A DNA stretch of 63,937 bases from Leekyejoonella antrihumi. GTDB taxonomy: Bacteria; Actinomycetota; Actinomycetes; Actinomycetales; Dermatophilaceae. Under the pieces are notes generated by a model. That model did not search any database. It was given only the letters and a program-made list of their open reading frames with translations, and was not told the DNA's origin. The position numbers and the translations under genes were made by a program. Below, in pieces: positions 1 to 8,775 of the stretch (position 1 is the stretch's first letter; each line of letters begins with the position of its first letter). The stretch spans positions 1 to 63,937 of the forward strand of contig NZ_VCQV01000030.1 in assembly GCF_007845645.1 (NCBI RefSeq), in the 5' to 3' direction.

Positions 1-123
1 CATGCCGATCGCCTTGTGGCATGCTCCGCATGCCGATCGCCTTGTGGCATGCTCCGCATGCCGATCGCCTTGTGGCATGCTCCGCATGCCGATCGCCTTG
101 TGGCATGCTCCGCATGCCGATCG
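1..123. repeat. 28-bp tandem repeat array, 4.4 copies
   Basis: Four perfect 28-bp units start at 1, 29, 57 and 85, and a partial fifth copy runs from 113 to about 123. Each unit contains an inverted repeat: GCATGCC and GGCATGC, 7-bp arms around an 11-nt loop that includes GATCG. The array is therefore a row of identical potential hairpins. It is truncated by the window edge, so the copy number is a minimum. The last copy runs directly into a decayed HNH reading frame. The units abut with no spacers, which rules out CRISPR. Confidence 0.95.
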
Positions 124-525
124 TGAAACGGGACCGCGGATGCACCTTCCCGGGAAATGGGGGTACCGCCCGCACGGAGCGAAGCGGCGGGGCGGGTTGT
201 GACCGGCCCGCACCATGGCGCGAGGCCCACCACAGCATCCGGTGGTGAGTGGGCGGACACAGTGACCTCGCCAACGAGTCCCTGTTATGTAGTCGCCATC
301 ATGGCATCGTGCACTCCAAAGGGCTACCCCCTGGATCAGCGACACCGACGTGACTTAGGACCTGGTACCCGGACGGATGCCCACCCAGCCTCTACCTCCG
401 AACGACCCGTTGACCCACGGACCCGGCGCACCACCCGAGCAGGCGCAAAGCGCCTGAACCTCCAGGGGAGAAGTCCGCCCGCAACCCGGCCATCGAGTCA
501 CGACCCGTTGCGTGTCATGGGATGT
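113..525 (+). pseudogene. DUF222/HNH endonuclease remnant (3' part)
   Basis: The forward frame from about 120 encodes IVKRDRGCTFPG and then CDRPAPWREAHH. These match the HNH core of the gene at the right end of the window (63064-63937). Between the two blocks sits a 42-bp in-frame insertion that is itself a GC-rich imperfect inverted repeat, with CCGCCCGC at one end and GCGGGGCGG at the other. A TGA follows the histidine block and later frames are shifted. Nucleotide similarity to the right-hand copy continues past its stop codon, so the two share ancestry beyond the coding region. The 5' part is replaced by the tandem repeat array. This copy cannot make a nuclease. Confidence 0.85.
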
Positions 526-578
526 CGATCCGGTCCTCAGCTAGCACCTCGGATCTGGCGGCGCCATTGCACAGCGCT

Positions 579-965
579 TCAGCTCAGCAGATCCTCGCGG
601 CCGAACATGCTGGCGGTCGCACGGCCCGTGGGACTACCGGCCTCCAGGTCCGCACCCGCCGCGACAAGTGCACGCACCACGTCGTCCTCGCCCTTGAAGA
701 TCGCACCGGCAACCGGGGTCTGACCGCGGTCATTCGGGCGGTTCACCTCTGCGCCCCGTTCGATCAGACCGCACACGGTGTCGGTATGCCCGTGGTAGGC
801 CGCGAGCATCAGCAGCGTGTTGCCCCGGGAGTCCGCGAGGTCGACTGGAACGCCGCGATCGGCATACGCACAGATGCGGGCAGTGTCACCGTCTCGGGCA
901 AAGTCCAGGCACGCCTGGGCAACCTTGATCAGCTGTGCGTCGTGTGCGGAAGGCTCGTCGGTCAT
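579..965 (-). CDS. Small ankyrin-repeat protein
   Basis: A 128-residue soluble protein with about three ankyrin repeats. Repeat signatures visible are GNTLLMLAAYHGHTDTV and GQTPVAGAIFKGEDDVV, the latter followed by RALVAAGADLEA. Such repeats mediate protein-protein contacts; no catalytic motif is present. The start chosen is the ATG at 965, which overlaps the stop of the Lrp-family gene upstream as ATGA and is preceded by AAGGAG. Translation is therefore probably coupled to the regulator. The partner is unknown. Small ankyrin proteins in actinobacteria sometimes act as immunity or adaptor proteins, but nothing here supports a specific role. Confidence 0.85.
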   Translation of the reverse strand: MTDEPSAHDAQLIKVAQACLDFARDGDTARICAYADRGVPVDLADSRGNTLLMLAAYHGHTDTVCGLIERGAEVNRPNDRGQTPVAGAIFKGEDDVVRALVAAGADLEAGSPTGRATASMFGREDLLS

Positions 966-1498
966 GGGGCTCCTTGTCGAGTAGCAGGGCCGTCCCACGG
1001 AGTGCCGGCACCGCGGATCTCCTCGAAGGCCAACCAGGTGCGCGTGCCCTTGACACCGGGGATCGCCTGGATGCGCTCCAGCACCAGCGTGCGCAGCGTC
1101 TGATTGTCCGGCGCATGCGCCTGCACCAGCACGTCGAAGTCGGAACCGAGCAGCGCGATGTTGTCGATGTAGTCCAACTGCGCCAGGGCGGCCGACACGT
1201 CGCGCCAGGTGTTCTGCTCGATGGTGATGGCGATGTATGCCGTCGTCGTCAGCCCCGCACGCTCCGGCACCACCCGCGCGGCGAACCCCGCGATCACCCC
1301 ATCTCGGGTCAACCGGTCGATCCGCGCATACGCATTGGCCCGCGACAGGTGCAACCGCTCCGACAGGGCTCGCACGGACAGCCGCGCATCCCTCACCAGC
1401 TCGCCCAGGATGCGCCGGTCGACCGCGTCCAGTGGCCCGGCAACCTGTCCAGCGGGAACGGCATCTGACGAGGTGGAGTGAGACGACTGGCCGGTCAT
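962..1498 (-). CDS. Lrp/AsnC family regulator, probable bkd regulator
   Basis: A 178-residue protein. The N-terminal winged helix includes LDAVDRRILGELVRDARLSV and LSRANAYARIDRL. The C-terminal part is a RAM/AsnC ligand-binding domain that includes GVIAGFAARVVPERAG and GSDFDVLV. The start is the ATG at 1498; in-frame codons further upstream reach into the divergent bkd gene and are not needed. It lies back to back with bkdA. Lrp-family BkdR proteins control branched-chain keto acid dehydrogenase operons in Pseudomonas and Streptomyces, so the same role is inferred here. A branched-chain amino acid or keto acid is the likely effector. The downstream ankyrin gene overlaps its stop. Confidence 0.88.
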   Translation of the reverse strand: MTGQSSHSTSSDAVPAGQVAGPLDAVDRRILGELVRDARLSVRALSERLHLSRANAYARIDRLTRDGVIAGFAARVVPERAGLTTTAYIAITIEQNTWRDVSAALAQLDYIDNIALLGSDFDVLVQAHAPDNQTLRTLVLERIQAIPGVKGTRTWLAFEEIRGAGTPWDGPATRQGAP

Positions 1499-1540
1499 GA
1501 GCTCAGTATGACACCAACCGTCTCGCATACCTGCGCCAGA

Positions 1541-1577
1541 TTGAGCCAACTGGCCTCTCCATCCGACAATGTTGTGA
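1541..1577 (+). promoter_or_regulatory. Putative leaderless promoter of bkdABC
   Basis: A -35-like TTGAGC (1541-1546) and a -10-like GACAAT (1565-1570) are separated by 18 bp. The bkdA ATG at 1577 begins 6 nt after the -10 box. No Shine-Dalgarno sequence precedes that ATG. This is the layout expected for a leaderless transcript beginning at the start codon. The 78-bp gap is shared with the divergent Lrp-type regulator. Confidence 0.55.
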
Positions 1578-2710
1578 TGCAGACCACAGCCGTGACTCCG
1601 GACCTTGCAGCCCACCTGCTGCCCTCCCCCAACCCGGTGCAACTGCTCGATCCGACCGGCACGGAGGTACCGCAAGAAGGCACCCGCCGGCCCTACCTCA
1701 TGCCGCCCCCCGAGCGGCTCCGCGAGGTATGGCGCGCGATGGTGATCGGTCGCCGGTTCGACATCCAGGCCACTGCGCTCACCAAGCAGGGCCGCCTCGC
1801 GGTCTACCCAAGCTCACGCGGCCAGGAGGCGTGCCAGGTCGGGGCCACGCTTTCGGTGACGGGCAATGACTGGGTCTTCCCGACCTACCGCGAGTCGATG
1901 GCGCTGGTCACCCGCGGCATCGACCCGGTCGAGGTCCTCTCCCTGCTGCGCGGCGACCAGCACTGCGGCTACGACCCGAAGGCGCACAAGACCGCCCCGC
2001 AGTGCACGCCGCTGTCGACCCAGCTGATCCACGCCGCCGGAGCCGCCTACGGCGAGAAGCGCCGCGGCACCGACAACGTCGCGCTGGCCTTCATCGGCGA
2101 CGGGGCCACCAGTGAGGGCGACTTCCACGAGGCCCTCAACTTCGCCGCAGTCTTCGAGGCACCGGCGATCTTCTTCGTGCAGAACAACAAGTACGCGATC
2201 AGCGTGCCGCTCTCGAAGCAGACGAAGGCACCGGCCCTGGCCTACAAAGGGATCGGGTATGGCGTGGCGAGCGAGCAGGTCGACGGCAACGACCCGGCCG
2301 CCGTGCTGGCCGTGATGGACGTGGCCCTCGAGCACTGCCGCGCGGGCCACGGACCGTTCCTCATCGAGGCGCACACCTACCGGCTCGACGCCCATACGAA
2401 TGCGGACGATGCCTCTCGTTACCGCTCGTCCGACGAGGTGACGGCGTGGCTGGAGCGTGACCCGATCGCGCGGGTAGAGACCTGGCTGAAGGCCCACGGT
2501 GCGCTGAACGACGACCTGGTCTCGGCCACCCACGCCGAAGCCGAGACCCTCGCCAGCGACCTGCGCGACCGGATGAACGTCGACCCGCAGGCCGATCCGA
2601 TGTCGTTGTTCGACAACGTCTTCGAGCAGCGCACCCCGCAACTCGAAGACGCCCGCCGCATGGTCGCAGCGGAGCTCGCTGCTGACGCCGAGATGGAGGA
2701 TCAGTCATGA
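1577..2710 (+). CDS. bkdA: Branched-chain 2-oxoacid dehydrogenase E1 alpha subunit
   Basis: A 377-residue thiamine-diphosphate enzyme subunit. The TPP-binding motif runs from GDG (174-176) to NN (203-204), the usual spacing. With BkdB it decarboxylates branched-chain 2-oxoacids and passes the acyl group to the lipoyl arm of BkdC. The start at 1577 is chosen because it fits a leaderless promoter and gives a normal family length; an in-frame codon at 1478 would run into the divergent regulator. The stop overlaps bkdB as ATGA. A pyruvate dehydrogenase of the same E1 alpha/beta type cannot be fully excluded, but the three-gene layout and Lrp neighbour match Bkd operons. No E3 gene is present. Confidence 0.9.
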   Translation: MQTTAVTPDLAAHLLPSPNPVQLLDPTGTEVPQEGTRRPYLMPPPERLREVWRAMVIGRRFDIQATALTKQGRLAVYPSSRGQEACQVGATLSVTGNDWVFPTYRESMALVTRGIDPVEVLSLLRGDQHCGYDPKAHKTAPQCTPLSTQLIHAAGAAYGEKRRGTDNVALAFIGDGATSEGDFHEALNFAAVFEAPAIFFVQNNKYAISVPLSKQTKAPALAYKGIGYGVASEQVDGNDPAAVLAVMDVALEHCRAGHGPFLIEAHTYRLDAHTNADDASRYRSSDEVTAWLERDPIARVETWLKAHGALNDDLVSATHAEAETLASDLRDRMNVDPQADPMSLFDNVFEQRTPQLEDARRMVAAELAADAEMEDQS

Positions 2711-3723
2711 GTGTCACCATGAGCAAGGCCCTCAACCAGGCACTGCGCGACAGCATCCGAGCCGACGACGACGTGCTGGTCTTCGGCGAGGACGTCGGCA
2801 CGCTGGGCGGGGTCTTCCGCATCACCGACGGCCTGACACAGGAGTTCGGTGAGCAGCGGTGCTTCGACACCCCACTCGCCGAGGCCGGCATCGTCGGGTT
2901 CGCGCTCGGCATGTGCCTGACCGGGTACAAGCCGGTCGTCGAGATGCAGTTCGACGCCTTCGCCTACCCGGCCTTCGAGCAGATCACCTCGCACGTCGCC
3001 AAGATGCGCAACCGCACCGGTGGCAAAGTCAATCTGCCCATGGTTATTCGCATCCCGTATGCCGGGGGCATTGGTGGTGTCGAGCACCACTGCGACTCGT
3101 CCGAGGGCTACTACGCGCACACTGCGGGCCTCAAGGTCGTCACGCCGTCCAACTCCGCAGATGCCTACAGTCTGCTGCGGGAGGCTATCGCCGACCCGGA
3201 TCCGGTGATCTTCATGGAGCCCAAGGCGCTCTACTGGTCGAAGCAGGAGGTCGAGTTGCCCTGCAAGCAGGAGCCGTTCGGCAAGGCTGCCATCCGACGA
3301 CCGGGTAAGGACGCCACGCTGGTGACCTACGGACCCTCGGTGCCCACCGCGCTCAAGGCCGCCGAAGCGGCGACCGAGGAGGGCTGGGACGTCGAGGTCG
3401 TCGACCTGCGCACGATCAGCCCGTTCGACGACGAAACGGTGGTCGAGTCCGTCCGCCGCACCGGACGCTGTGTCGTCGTGTCCGAGGCGCAGGGTTTCGC
3501 CGGCGTCTCGGGCGAGGTGGCCGCGCGTGTCACCGAACGCTGCTTCCACTCCCTCTCGGCACCCGTGCTGCGGGTCAGTGGCCTCGAAACTCCCTATCCC
3601 GCACCGATGCTGGAGCGCACCTACCTACCCGGGGTGGACCGCATCCTCGACGCGATCGCACGCCTGCAGTGGGACGACACCCCCGACCTGACGTTCGCCC
3701 CGAGTCACGGAGGCGCAGCATGA
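2707..3723 (+). CDS. bkdB: Branched-chain 2-oxoacid dehydrogenase E1 beta subunit
   Basis: A 338-residue transketolase-like beta subunit that pairs with BkdA. Family landmarks are FGEDVGTLGGVFRITDGL near the N terminus, DTPLAEAGIVGFALGMCLTG, and EMQFDAFAYPAFEQI. The C-terminal transketolase domain begins around residue 200, at GKDATLVTYGPSV. Length is normal. It overlaps bkdA by 4 bp at the start and bkdC by 4 bp at the end (ATGA both times), so the three subunits are translated as a coupled set. Confidence 0.93.
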   Translation: MSVTMSKALNQALRDSIRADDDVLVFGEDVGTLGGVFRITDGLTQEFGEQRCFDTPLAEAGIVGFALGMCLTGYKPVVEMQFDAFAYPAFEQITSHVAKMRNRTGGKVNLPMVIRIPYAGGIGGVEHHCDSSEGYYAHTAGLKVVTPSNSADAYSLLREAIADPDPVIFMEPKALYWSKQEVELPCKQEPFGKAAIRRPGKDATLVTYGPSVPTALKAAEAATEEGWDVEVVDLRTISPFDDETVVESVRRTGRCVVVSEAQGFAGVSGEVAARVTERCFHSLSAPVLRVSGLETPYPAPMLERTYLPGVDRILDAIARLQWDDTPDLTFAPSHGGAA

Positions 3724-5054
3724 GCACCGCAGTGAAGGGCGAGCAGGTCTTCAAGCTGCCCGACCTCGGTGAGGGTCTGACCGAGGCCGAGATCACCGAG
3801 TGGCTCGTCGCCGACGGTGAGCACGTCGTCATCGACCAGCACGTCGTCGTCGTCGAGACCGCCAAGGCCAGCGTCGAGGTGCCCTGCCCGTATGCCGGGA
3901 CGGTCGTGACGCGGCACGGCAAGGAGGGCGACGTGGTCGAGGTCGGTTCACCGCTGATCACGATCGGAGGCGAGCGCACCGGATCCGCAGCGGACTCACC
4001 GGAACCGGCTGCGGGAGGCACAGCAGATACATATCCCGGCGAAGGCTCCGGTGCTGTGCTCATCGGCTACGGCACGGGACGCGCCGGCGAAGGCGCTCGT
4101 CGCCGCAGGGTCCGCCCCACCGCATCCCTCAAGGAGCACCCGACCACGAACGGATCGGCTACCGGCGGCGACGCTGCGCCGCGCTCGGGAGGCACCCCCG
4201 GCCGACCGGTATACGCCCCGAGGGTGATCTCACCGATCGTGCGGCAGCTTGCACGGGAGCGCGGCGTCGACCTGCATGCAGTCACGGCAGGCGACGACGG
4301 CGTGATCCGTCGCGCACACATCGAGGCGGCCGCTGCGGCGCCCACGATCTCCGCGGCGCCTGCCGAGAGCGAGGAGCGGATCCCGATGACCGGCGTGCGC
4401 CGCATGGTCGCCGAAAAGCTCAGCACCTCACGCCGCGAGATCCCCGACGCGACCACCTGGGTCGACGTGGATGCCACCGGGCTGATGGCGGCTCGCGAGG
4501 CTCTGCGCGACGCTGCGCACGACGTGAGCCTGCTCGGGCTGCTGGCGCGCATCTGTGTCGCGGGCCTGCAGCGATTCCCCGAGCTCAACTCCTCGGTCGA
4601 CACCACGCACAACGAGATCGTGCGGCATCGCGACATCAACCTCGGCTTTGCCGCACAGTCACCGCGTGGTCTGGTGGTGCCGGTGGTGCGGGATGGGGGC
4701 CGGATGCCGACCCGCGAGCTCTCGAGCGCGCTGCGTGAGCTGACCGCACGGGCACGCGAGGACGCCCTGTCTCCGGCGCAGCTGACCGGCGGCACGTTCA
4801 CGCTCAACAACTACGGCGTATTCGGAGTCGATGGATCCACCCCGATCATCAACCACCCCGAGGCCGCGATGCTCGGCGTCGGCCGCATCATCGACAAGCC
4901 GTGGGTCGTCGACGGCGGGTTGGCGGTGCGCAAGGTCACCCAACTGTCCTTCACGTTCGACCACCGCGTCTGTGACGGCGGCGTGGCAGGTGGCTTCCTA
5001 CGCTTCGTCGCCGACTGCGTCGAGCAGCCCGTGCGAATGCTGGGCAACCTCTGA
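3720..5054 (+). CDS. bkdC: Dihydrolipoamide acyltransferase E2 of the Bkd complex
   Basis: A 444-residue E2 core. Order of domains: one lipoyl domain (about 10-85, lipoyl lysine K49 in ETAKA); a Pro/Gly-rich linker; a peripheral subunit-binding domain (about 165-205, RVISPIVRQLARERGVDL); and the catalytic acyltransferase domain ending with FDHRVCDGG (His about 415, Asp about 419). The start is the ATG at 3720, overlapping the bkdB stop; an in-frame codon at 3669 lies inside bkdB and is rejected. The E3 subunit must be supplied from elsewhere. Confidence 0.93.
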   Translation: MSTAVKGEQVFKLPDLGEGLTEAEITEWLVADGEHVVIDQHVVVVETAKASVEVPCPYAGTVVTRHGKEGDVVEVGSPLITIGGERTGSAADSPEPAAGGTADTYPGEGSGAVLIGYGTGRAGEGARRRRVRPTASLKEHPTTNGSATGGDAAPRSGGTPGRPVYAPRVISPIVRQLARERGVDLHAVTAGDDGVIRRAHIEAAAAAPTISAAPAESEERIPMTGVRRMVAEKLSTSRREIPDATTWVDVDATGLMAAREALRDAAHDVSLLGLLARICVAGLQRFPELNSSVDTTHNEIVRHRDINLGFAAQSPRGLVVPVVRDGGRMPTRELSSALRELTARAREDALSPAQLTGGTFTLNNYGVFGVDGSTPIINHPEAAMLGVGRIIDKPWVVDGGLAVRKVTQLSFTFDHRVCDGGVAGGFLRFVADCVEQPVRMLGNL

Positions 5055-5092
5055 TGCAGCAGCCGTGCACCCCCGCGCGGCGTGACCCGTGT

Positions 5093-5150
5093 CGAGTGGT
5101 TATAGACACCCGCCCCGACCATCGGCAGACCCTGCATCTGTGACCACTCG
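5093..5150. repeat. 58-bp inverted-repeat element, copy 1 (intergenic motif family)
   Basis: This sits between bkdC and the OsmC gene. Arms CGAGTGGT (5093-5100) and GACCACTCG (ending 5150) are complementary. The loop carries GACCATCG and AGACC, shared with the copy at 10713-10768. It could act as a terminator-like hairpin for the bkd transcript. It belongs to the window-wide YCGAGNGGNCAC family. The rest of 5055-5303 shows no gene. Confidence 0.7.
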
Positions 5151-5303
5151 CGGCGCTTGCTCGCGCACTGAACCCCATGGACTGAACTGCTCCTGGCCGA
5201 ACACCGCCCGCGCATGCTGCGCGATCTGTGCAAGTCCCTGTTTTTAACGAGGCGTGCCAGATAAATTAGGACACGAAACACGCCGACAACGAGGAGCACC
5301 ACC

Positions 5304-5747
5304 ATGAGCATCGCAGACCGCAACGCGCAGACCATCTGGGACGGACCGCTCGCCTCCGGCCACGGATCGGTGACCTCCGGCAGCGGTGCCCTCGGCACGC
5401 TCGACGTGACCTGGGCGGCCCGGACCGAGGCGCCGGGTGGCAAGACCAGCCCGGAGGAACTGCTCGCGGCCGCGCATTCCTCCTGCTTCGCCATGGCGCT
5501 CGGGGCGACCCTGGCCGAGCACAAGAAGGAGGCACAGCGCCTGGCCGTCTCGGCCACCGTCACCCTCGACGAGGTGGACGGCAAGCCGACGATCACGACG
5601 TCGCACATCGTGGCCAAGGCGCAGATCGGTGGACTGACCAGCGAGGAGTTCGCACCGATCGCCGAGCAGGCGGCGGCCCTCTGCCCGGTCTCGCGGCTGT
5701 TCGCGGGCGCCAAGATCACCGTCGACGCATCGCTCGAGACCAGCTGA
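5304..5747 (+). CDS. OsmC/Ohr family peroxidase
   Basis: A 147-residue OsmC-fold protein. The two redox cysteines lie in AAHSSCFAMAL (about residue 61) and ALCPVSRL (about residue 129). Family members reduce organic hydroperoxides using dithiols. The start ATG at 5304 has GAGGAG 7 nt upstream. It stands alone between the bkd operon and an acyl-CoA synthetase gene. The sequence differs clearly from the second OsmC gene at 56761. The osmotically inducible OsmC branch fits better than Ohr, but the distinction is not certain. Confidence 0.9.
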   Translation: MSIADRNAQTIWDGPLASGHGSVTSGSGALGTLDVTWAARTEAPGGKTSPEELLAAAHSSCFAMALGATLAEHKKEAQRLAVSATVTLDEVDGKPTITTSHIVAKAQIGGLTSEEFAPIAEQAAALCPVSRLFAGAKITVDASLETS

Positions 5748-5937
5748 ATGTCAGCTGATCCGAATAGCGCAGCCGACGCAACCGAGCTGCTCACCACCTC
5801 CTGACACCCCCGGCAGGGGAGAGCAGGGGACGGGGCTGTTCGATTGTTCGTCGTTCTCGCCATCCGGGCCGGTCTTCTCTGGTACGACGGGTGGTAACGC
5901 ACCGCCGCGACGTCCAGGCATACCCGATCGGAGACTC

Positions 5938-7488
5938 ATGAGCGTTCCACCGCTAGCGGGAGCCGGCATTACGCCGATTCCCCCGCTCGACGATCCTCGC
6001 TACACCGCTGATGACGTAGTCCGCCGCGAGGACGGACTGCTGCACTACACCGGGCTCCCGCAGTCGCTGGTGCAGATGTTGCGCGACCGCGCCACCGGTG
6101 ACAGCGCCGAGGACGAGGCAGTCGTCGAGCTGGGCGGCGAGCGGGTGACCTACGCCCAGCTGTGGGACCGGGCAACCCGAGTCGCCGGAGGTATGCGGGA
6201 CCAGGGCATCCGTCCCGGCGACCGGGTCGCGATCCTGAGCGCCGCTGGCGTCGACTGGGTGCTCGCGTTCCTCGGGGCGATCGCCGCGGGAGCCATCGCC
6301 GTGCCGGTGAACACCCGCTTCGCGCCACCCGAGGTGGAATACGTGCTGGCCGACTGCGGCGCGGCCTATGTCCAACGAGCGGGTCAGTCACTGCCCGAAG
6401 GCGATCCGTTCTGCGTCGAGCCGGCGTCGAGCGACGTTGCCGCGATCTTCTACACCTCGGGCACCACCGGCCGGCCGAAGGGCGCGCTGACCACCCACGA
6501 GGCGTTCCTCAGCAACTGCGAGAGCTCGACGCGCGATCGGACCGTGCTCGGGCCCGACCTCCGCACGCTCATCTCCGTGCCGCTCTTCCACGTGACCGGC
6601 TGCAACAGCCAGCTGCTCACGGCGCTGTACTGCGGCGGCTGCAGTGTCATCATGCCGCAGCTCGACATTGCCCTGCTGATCAAAACAATTGAGACTGAGC
6701 AGATCTCGGTCCTGGTCACCGTTCCTGCCATCTACGCGATGATGCTGAACCATCCGAGCTTTCCCGACGCAGACGTCTCCAGTGTCCAGGGCTGCGGCTA
6801 CGGTGGCGCGCCGATCTCGCCAGATCTGGTCCACCGCATCAAGGCGGCCTTTTCCCAGTCCACAGTCACCAACGGGTTCGGCATGACCGAGACGGCCTCA
6901 CTGCTGACCGCCCTGCCGGACGAGTATGCCGCCGAGCACGCCGACTCCGTCGGCTTCCAGGTGCCGGTGATCGACCTGGCGCTCTACCTGATGGATCCGG
7001 CCACCGGGGTGGGAGAACTGCTGGTGCGCGGGCCCAACATCACCACCGGATACTGGAACAAGCCGGAGCGGACCAGAGACGCGTTCGTCGATGGCTGGCT
7101 GCGCACCGGTGACGTTGCTCGGGTGTCGAGTGAAGGTCTGGTCTACATCGTCGACCGAGCCAAGGATGTCATCAACCGTGGTGGCGAGAACGTCTACAGC
7201 GTCGAGGTGGAGAACGCCCTCGCCGGTGCCCCCGGAGTCTTCGAGGCCGCCGTTGTCGCCGTGCCGAACGAACGACTGGGCGAAGCGGTCGGGGCGGTGA
7301 TCGTGTCCCCGCCGGGCCAGTCCGCCGATCCCGCCGCGATCACGGCCTACCTCGACGGCAGGATCGCGGACTTCAAGATCCCGCAGTACATCATCGTGAG
7401 CAGCGACCCGCTGCCTCGCAATCCCGGCGGCAAGATCCTCAAGGGACCCCTGCGCACACTGACGGACTGGGGCGAGCGCCTACGCTGA
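5938..7488 (+). CDS. Class I adenylate-forming acyl-CoA synthetase
   Basis: A 516-residue ANL-superfamily enzyme that activates a carboxylic acid to acyl-AMP and then to acyl-CoA. Motifs in order: phosphate loop FYTSGTTGRPKGAL (171-184), GFGMTETASLL in the middle, WLRTGDVARV at the hinge, and GGKILKGPLR near the end with catalytic lysine about K499. Length is typical for medium-chain or aromatic acid:CoA ligases. The start at 5938 has GGAG upstream (cggagactc). The substrate cannot be read from sequence. The neighbours (SIS protein, permease) do not point to one pathway. Confidence 0.88.
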   Translation: MSVPPLAGAGITPIPPLDDPRYTADDVVRREDGLLHYTGLPQSLVQMLRDRATGDSAEDEAVVELGGERVTYAQLWDRATRVAGGMRDQGIRPGDRVAILSAAGVDWVLAFLGAIAAGAIAVPVNTRFAPPEVEYVLADCGAAYVQRAGQSLPEGDPFCVEPASSDVAAIFYTSGTTGRPKGALTTHEAFLSNCESSTRDRTVLGPDLRTLISVPLFHVTGCNSQLLTALYCGGCSVIMPQLDIALLIKTIETEQISVLVTVPAIYAMMLNHPSFPDADVSSVQGCGYGGAPISPDLVHRIKAAFSQSTVTNGFGMTETASLLTALPDEYAAEHADSVGFQVPVIDLALYLMDPATGVGELLVRGPNITTGYWNKPERTRDAFVDGWLRTGDVARVSSEGLVYIVDRAKDVINRGGENVYSVEVENALAGAPGVFEAAVVAVPNERLGEAVGAVIVSPPGQSADPAAITAYLDGRIADFKIPQYIIVSSDPLPRNPGGKILKGPLRTLTDWGERLR

Positions 7489-7501
7489 ACCCGCCTCGGT
7501 G

Positions 7502-8668
7502 TCAGCCCCGGGAAACCTTGGTGTCGCCGAGCGGGATTGCCTCGCGATAGGGCTGCTCCTCCCGACGAATCAGGTCCGGGTTGACCTGCCGCGCGCGCAC
7601 CAGCCCGACAGTCACATATTGAAGTGCCAGCGCCGACCCGAGCAACGACGCCCAGCACTGAGGCAGGTCCGCACCGGGGAGAACCACCGACCCGGCGCTG
7701 ACGGTGGACTGCTCGATCGCGCCGCTCAACCGCTCACTCACAATTGCGCCGGCCCGCAGCCCAATTCGCTGGGAGGCCCGCAGCAGGTTGCCGGCCGTGC
7801 GCACGCAGCTGTCATCGCCCGGCCCGCTGGTGGCGAACACCACCAGAGCAGAGTCATCGTCGTGTCCCGCCAGATAGCCATGCAACACGTCCTCGACACC
7901 GAGCGCACAGGTAGGAAGGCGGGCGCCCTCCGAGATCTTGAGGGAGAGTTCCCTTGCGCTCACCGCATCATGCAGACTTCCGGCGGCGATCACCTGCCGA
8001 ACGCCGTGCAGTGCTGCGCCCATCCTGGTTGCGGCAGAGGCTATTTCATCGAGCGACTTCAGATACGCAGCCACCCCGGCAACCGGGAAGGACTCACCGC
8101 GATAGGAGGACGCAATGCACATCGCCCCGAGCATCGGCGACAGGTAGCCCACCGTGTGACAATACGATGCGTCCTGGATCGGAGTGCACAGCACCGTCTG
8201 AGCTGCTCGCGCCGCCGGCGTGCCAGGGCTCGCAGTGATCACCGCAGTGCGAGCTCCCGATGCGTCCGCTGCCCGCAGTGCGGCAACGGTCGATTTGGAC
8301 ATCCCGCCATGCGAGATCGCCAGGCACAGACCGCCACGGCGCGGCAGCGCGGACTGTTCCGACGCATCTCGGAACTCGACTATCCCTGCCGTGTCGGTCG
8401 ATTCACTGATGGCGTCATTCAGTATCTGGGCGGTAGCACGCGCTGCATGCCCCGCAGTTCCCATACCCGTGACGACCACGGGCACTCCTCGCTCCACCGC
8501 GTCCCGGAGCGCTTCCGCCACCTGCGGCGCCGCCTGCTCGACCTCGGCGAGTCGGCCAGGCAGGGTGGTCTGCGCAGCGATCATCTCCTCCATCACCCAC
8601 GGTGGCTGCGCGCGCAGCTCGGGATAGGCTCCCGCGACGTACCATTCGCCGTGCTCGGTCGATGACAT
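7502..8668 (-). CDS. SIS-domain sugar-phosphate isomerase/deglycase-like protein
   Basis: A 388-residue protein with two SIS domains (about 40-190 and 215-370), as in the isomerase half of GlmS and in FrlB-type deglycases, without a glutaminase domain. Visible family patterns are VVVTGMGTAGHAARATAQIL, AISHGGMSKSTVAALRAA and ARELSLKISEGARLPTCAL. The start at 8668 has AAAGGGG at 8 nt; the longer in-frame extension to 8728 is not favoured. It diverges from an APC-type amino-acid permease 108 bp away. A SIS deglycase beside an APC permease resembles fructoselysine utilisation, but no kinase is present, so this is a suggestion only. Confidence 0.8.
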   Translation of the reverse strand: MSSTEHGEWYVAGAYPELRAQPPWVMEEMIAAQTTLPGRLAEVEQAAPQVAEALRDAVERGVPVVVTGMGTAGHAARATAQILNDAISESTDTAGIVEFRDASEQSALPRRGGLCLAISHGGMSKSTVAALRAADASGARTAVITASPGTPAARAAQTVLCTPIQDASYCHTVGYLSPMLGAMCIASSYRGESFPVAGVAAYLKSLDEIASAATRMGAALHGVRQVIAAGSLHDAVSARELSLKISEGARLPTCALGVEDVLHGYLAGHDDDSALVVFATSGPGDDSCVRTAGNLLRASQRIGLRAGAIVSERLSGAIEQSTVSAGSVVLPGADLPQCWASLLGSALALQYVTVGLVRARQVNPDLIRREEQPYREAIPLGDTKVSRG

Positions 8669-8775
8669 CTGTGTGGCCCCTTTCAGACACCCATCCGTCG
8701 CGGGGCACCGCGGCGCTTCTCTGACCATGGTAGATCTCGCCCCTCAGCGGTAGGATTCCGCTGGAGGCGACAACC

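Noticed and set aside
1-123. Possible CRISPR array (28-bp repeats)
   Set aside because: Repeats abut directly with no spacers, and no cas genes are present.
5748-5804. 18-codon ORF starting right after the OsmC stop (TGAATG)
   Set aside because: No independent ribosome binding site, no following overlapping gene and no recognisable motif.
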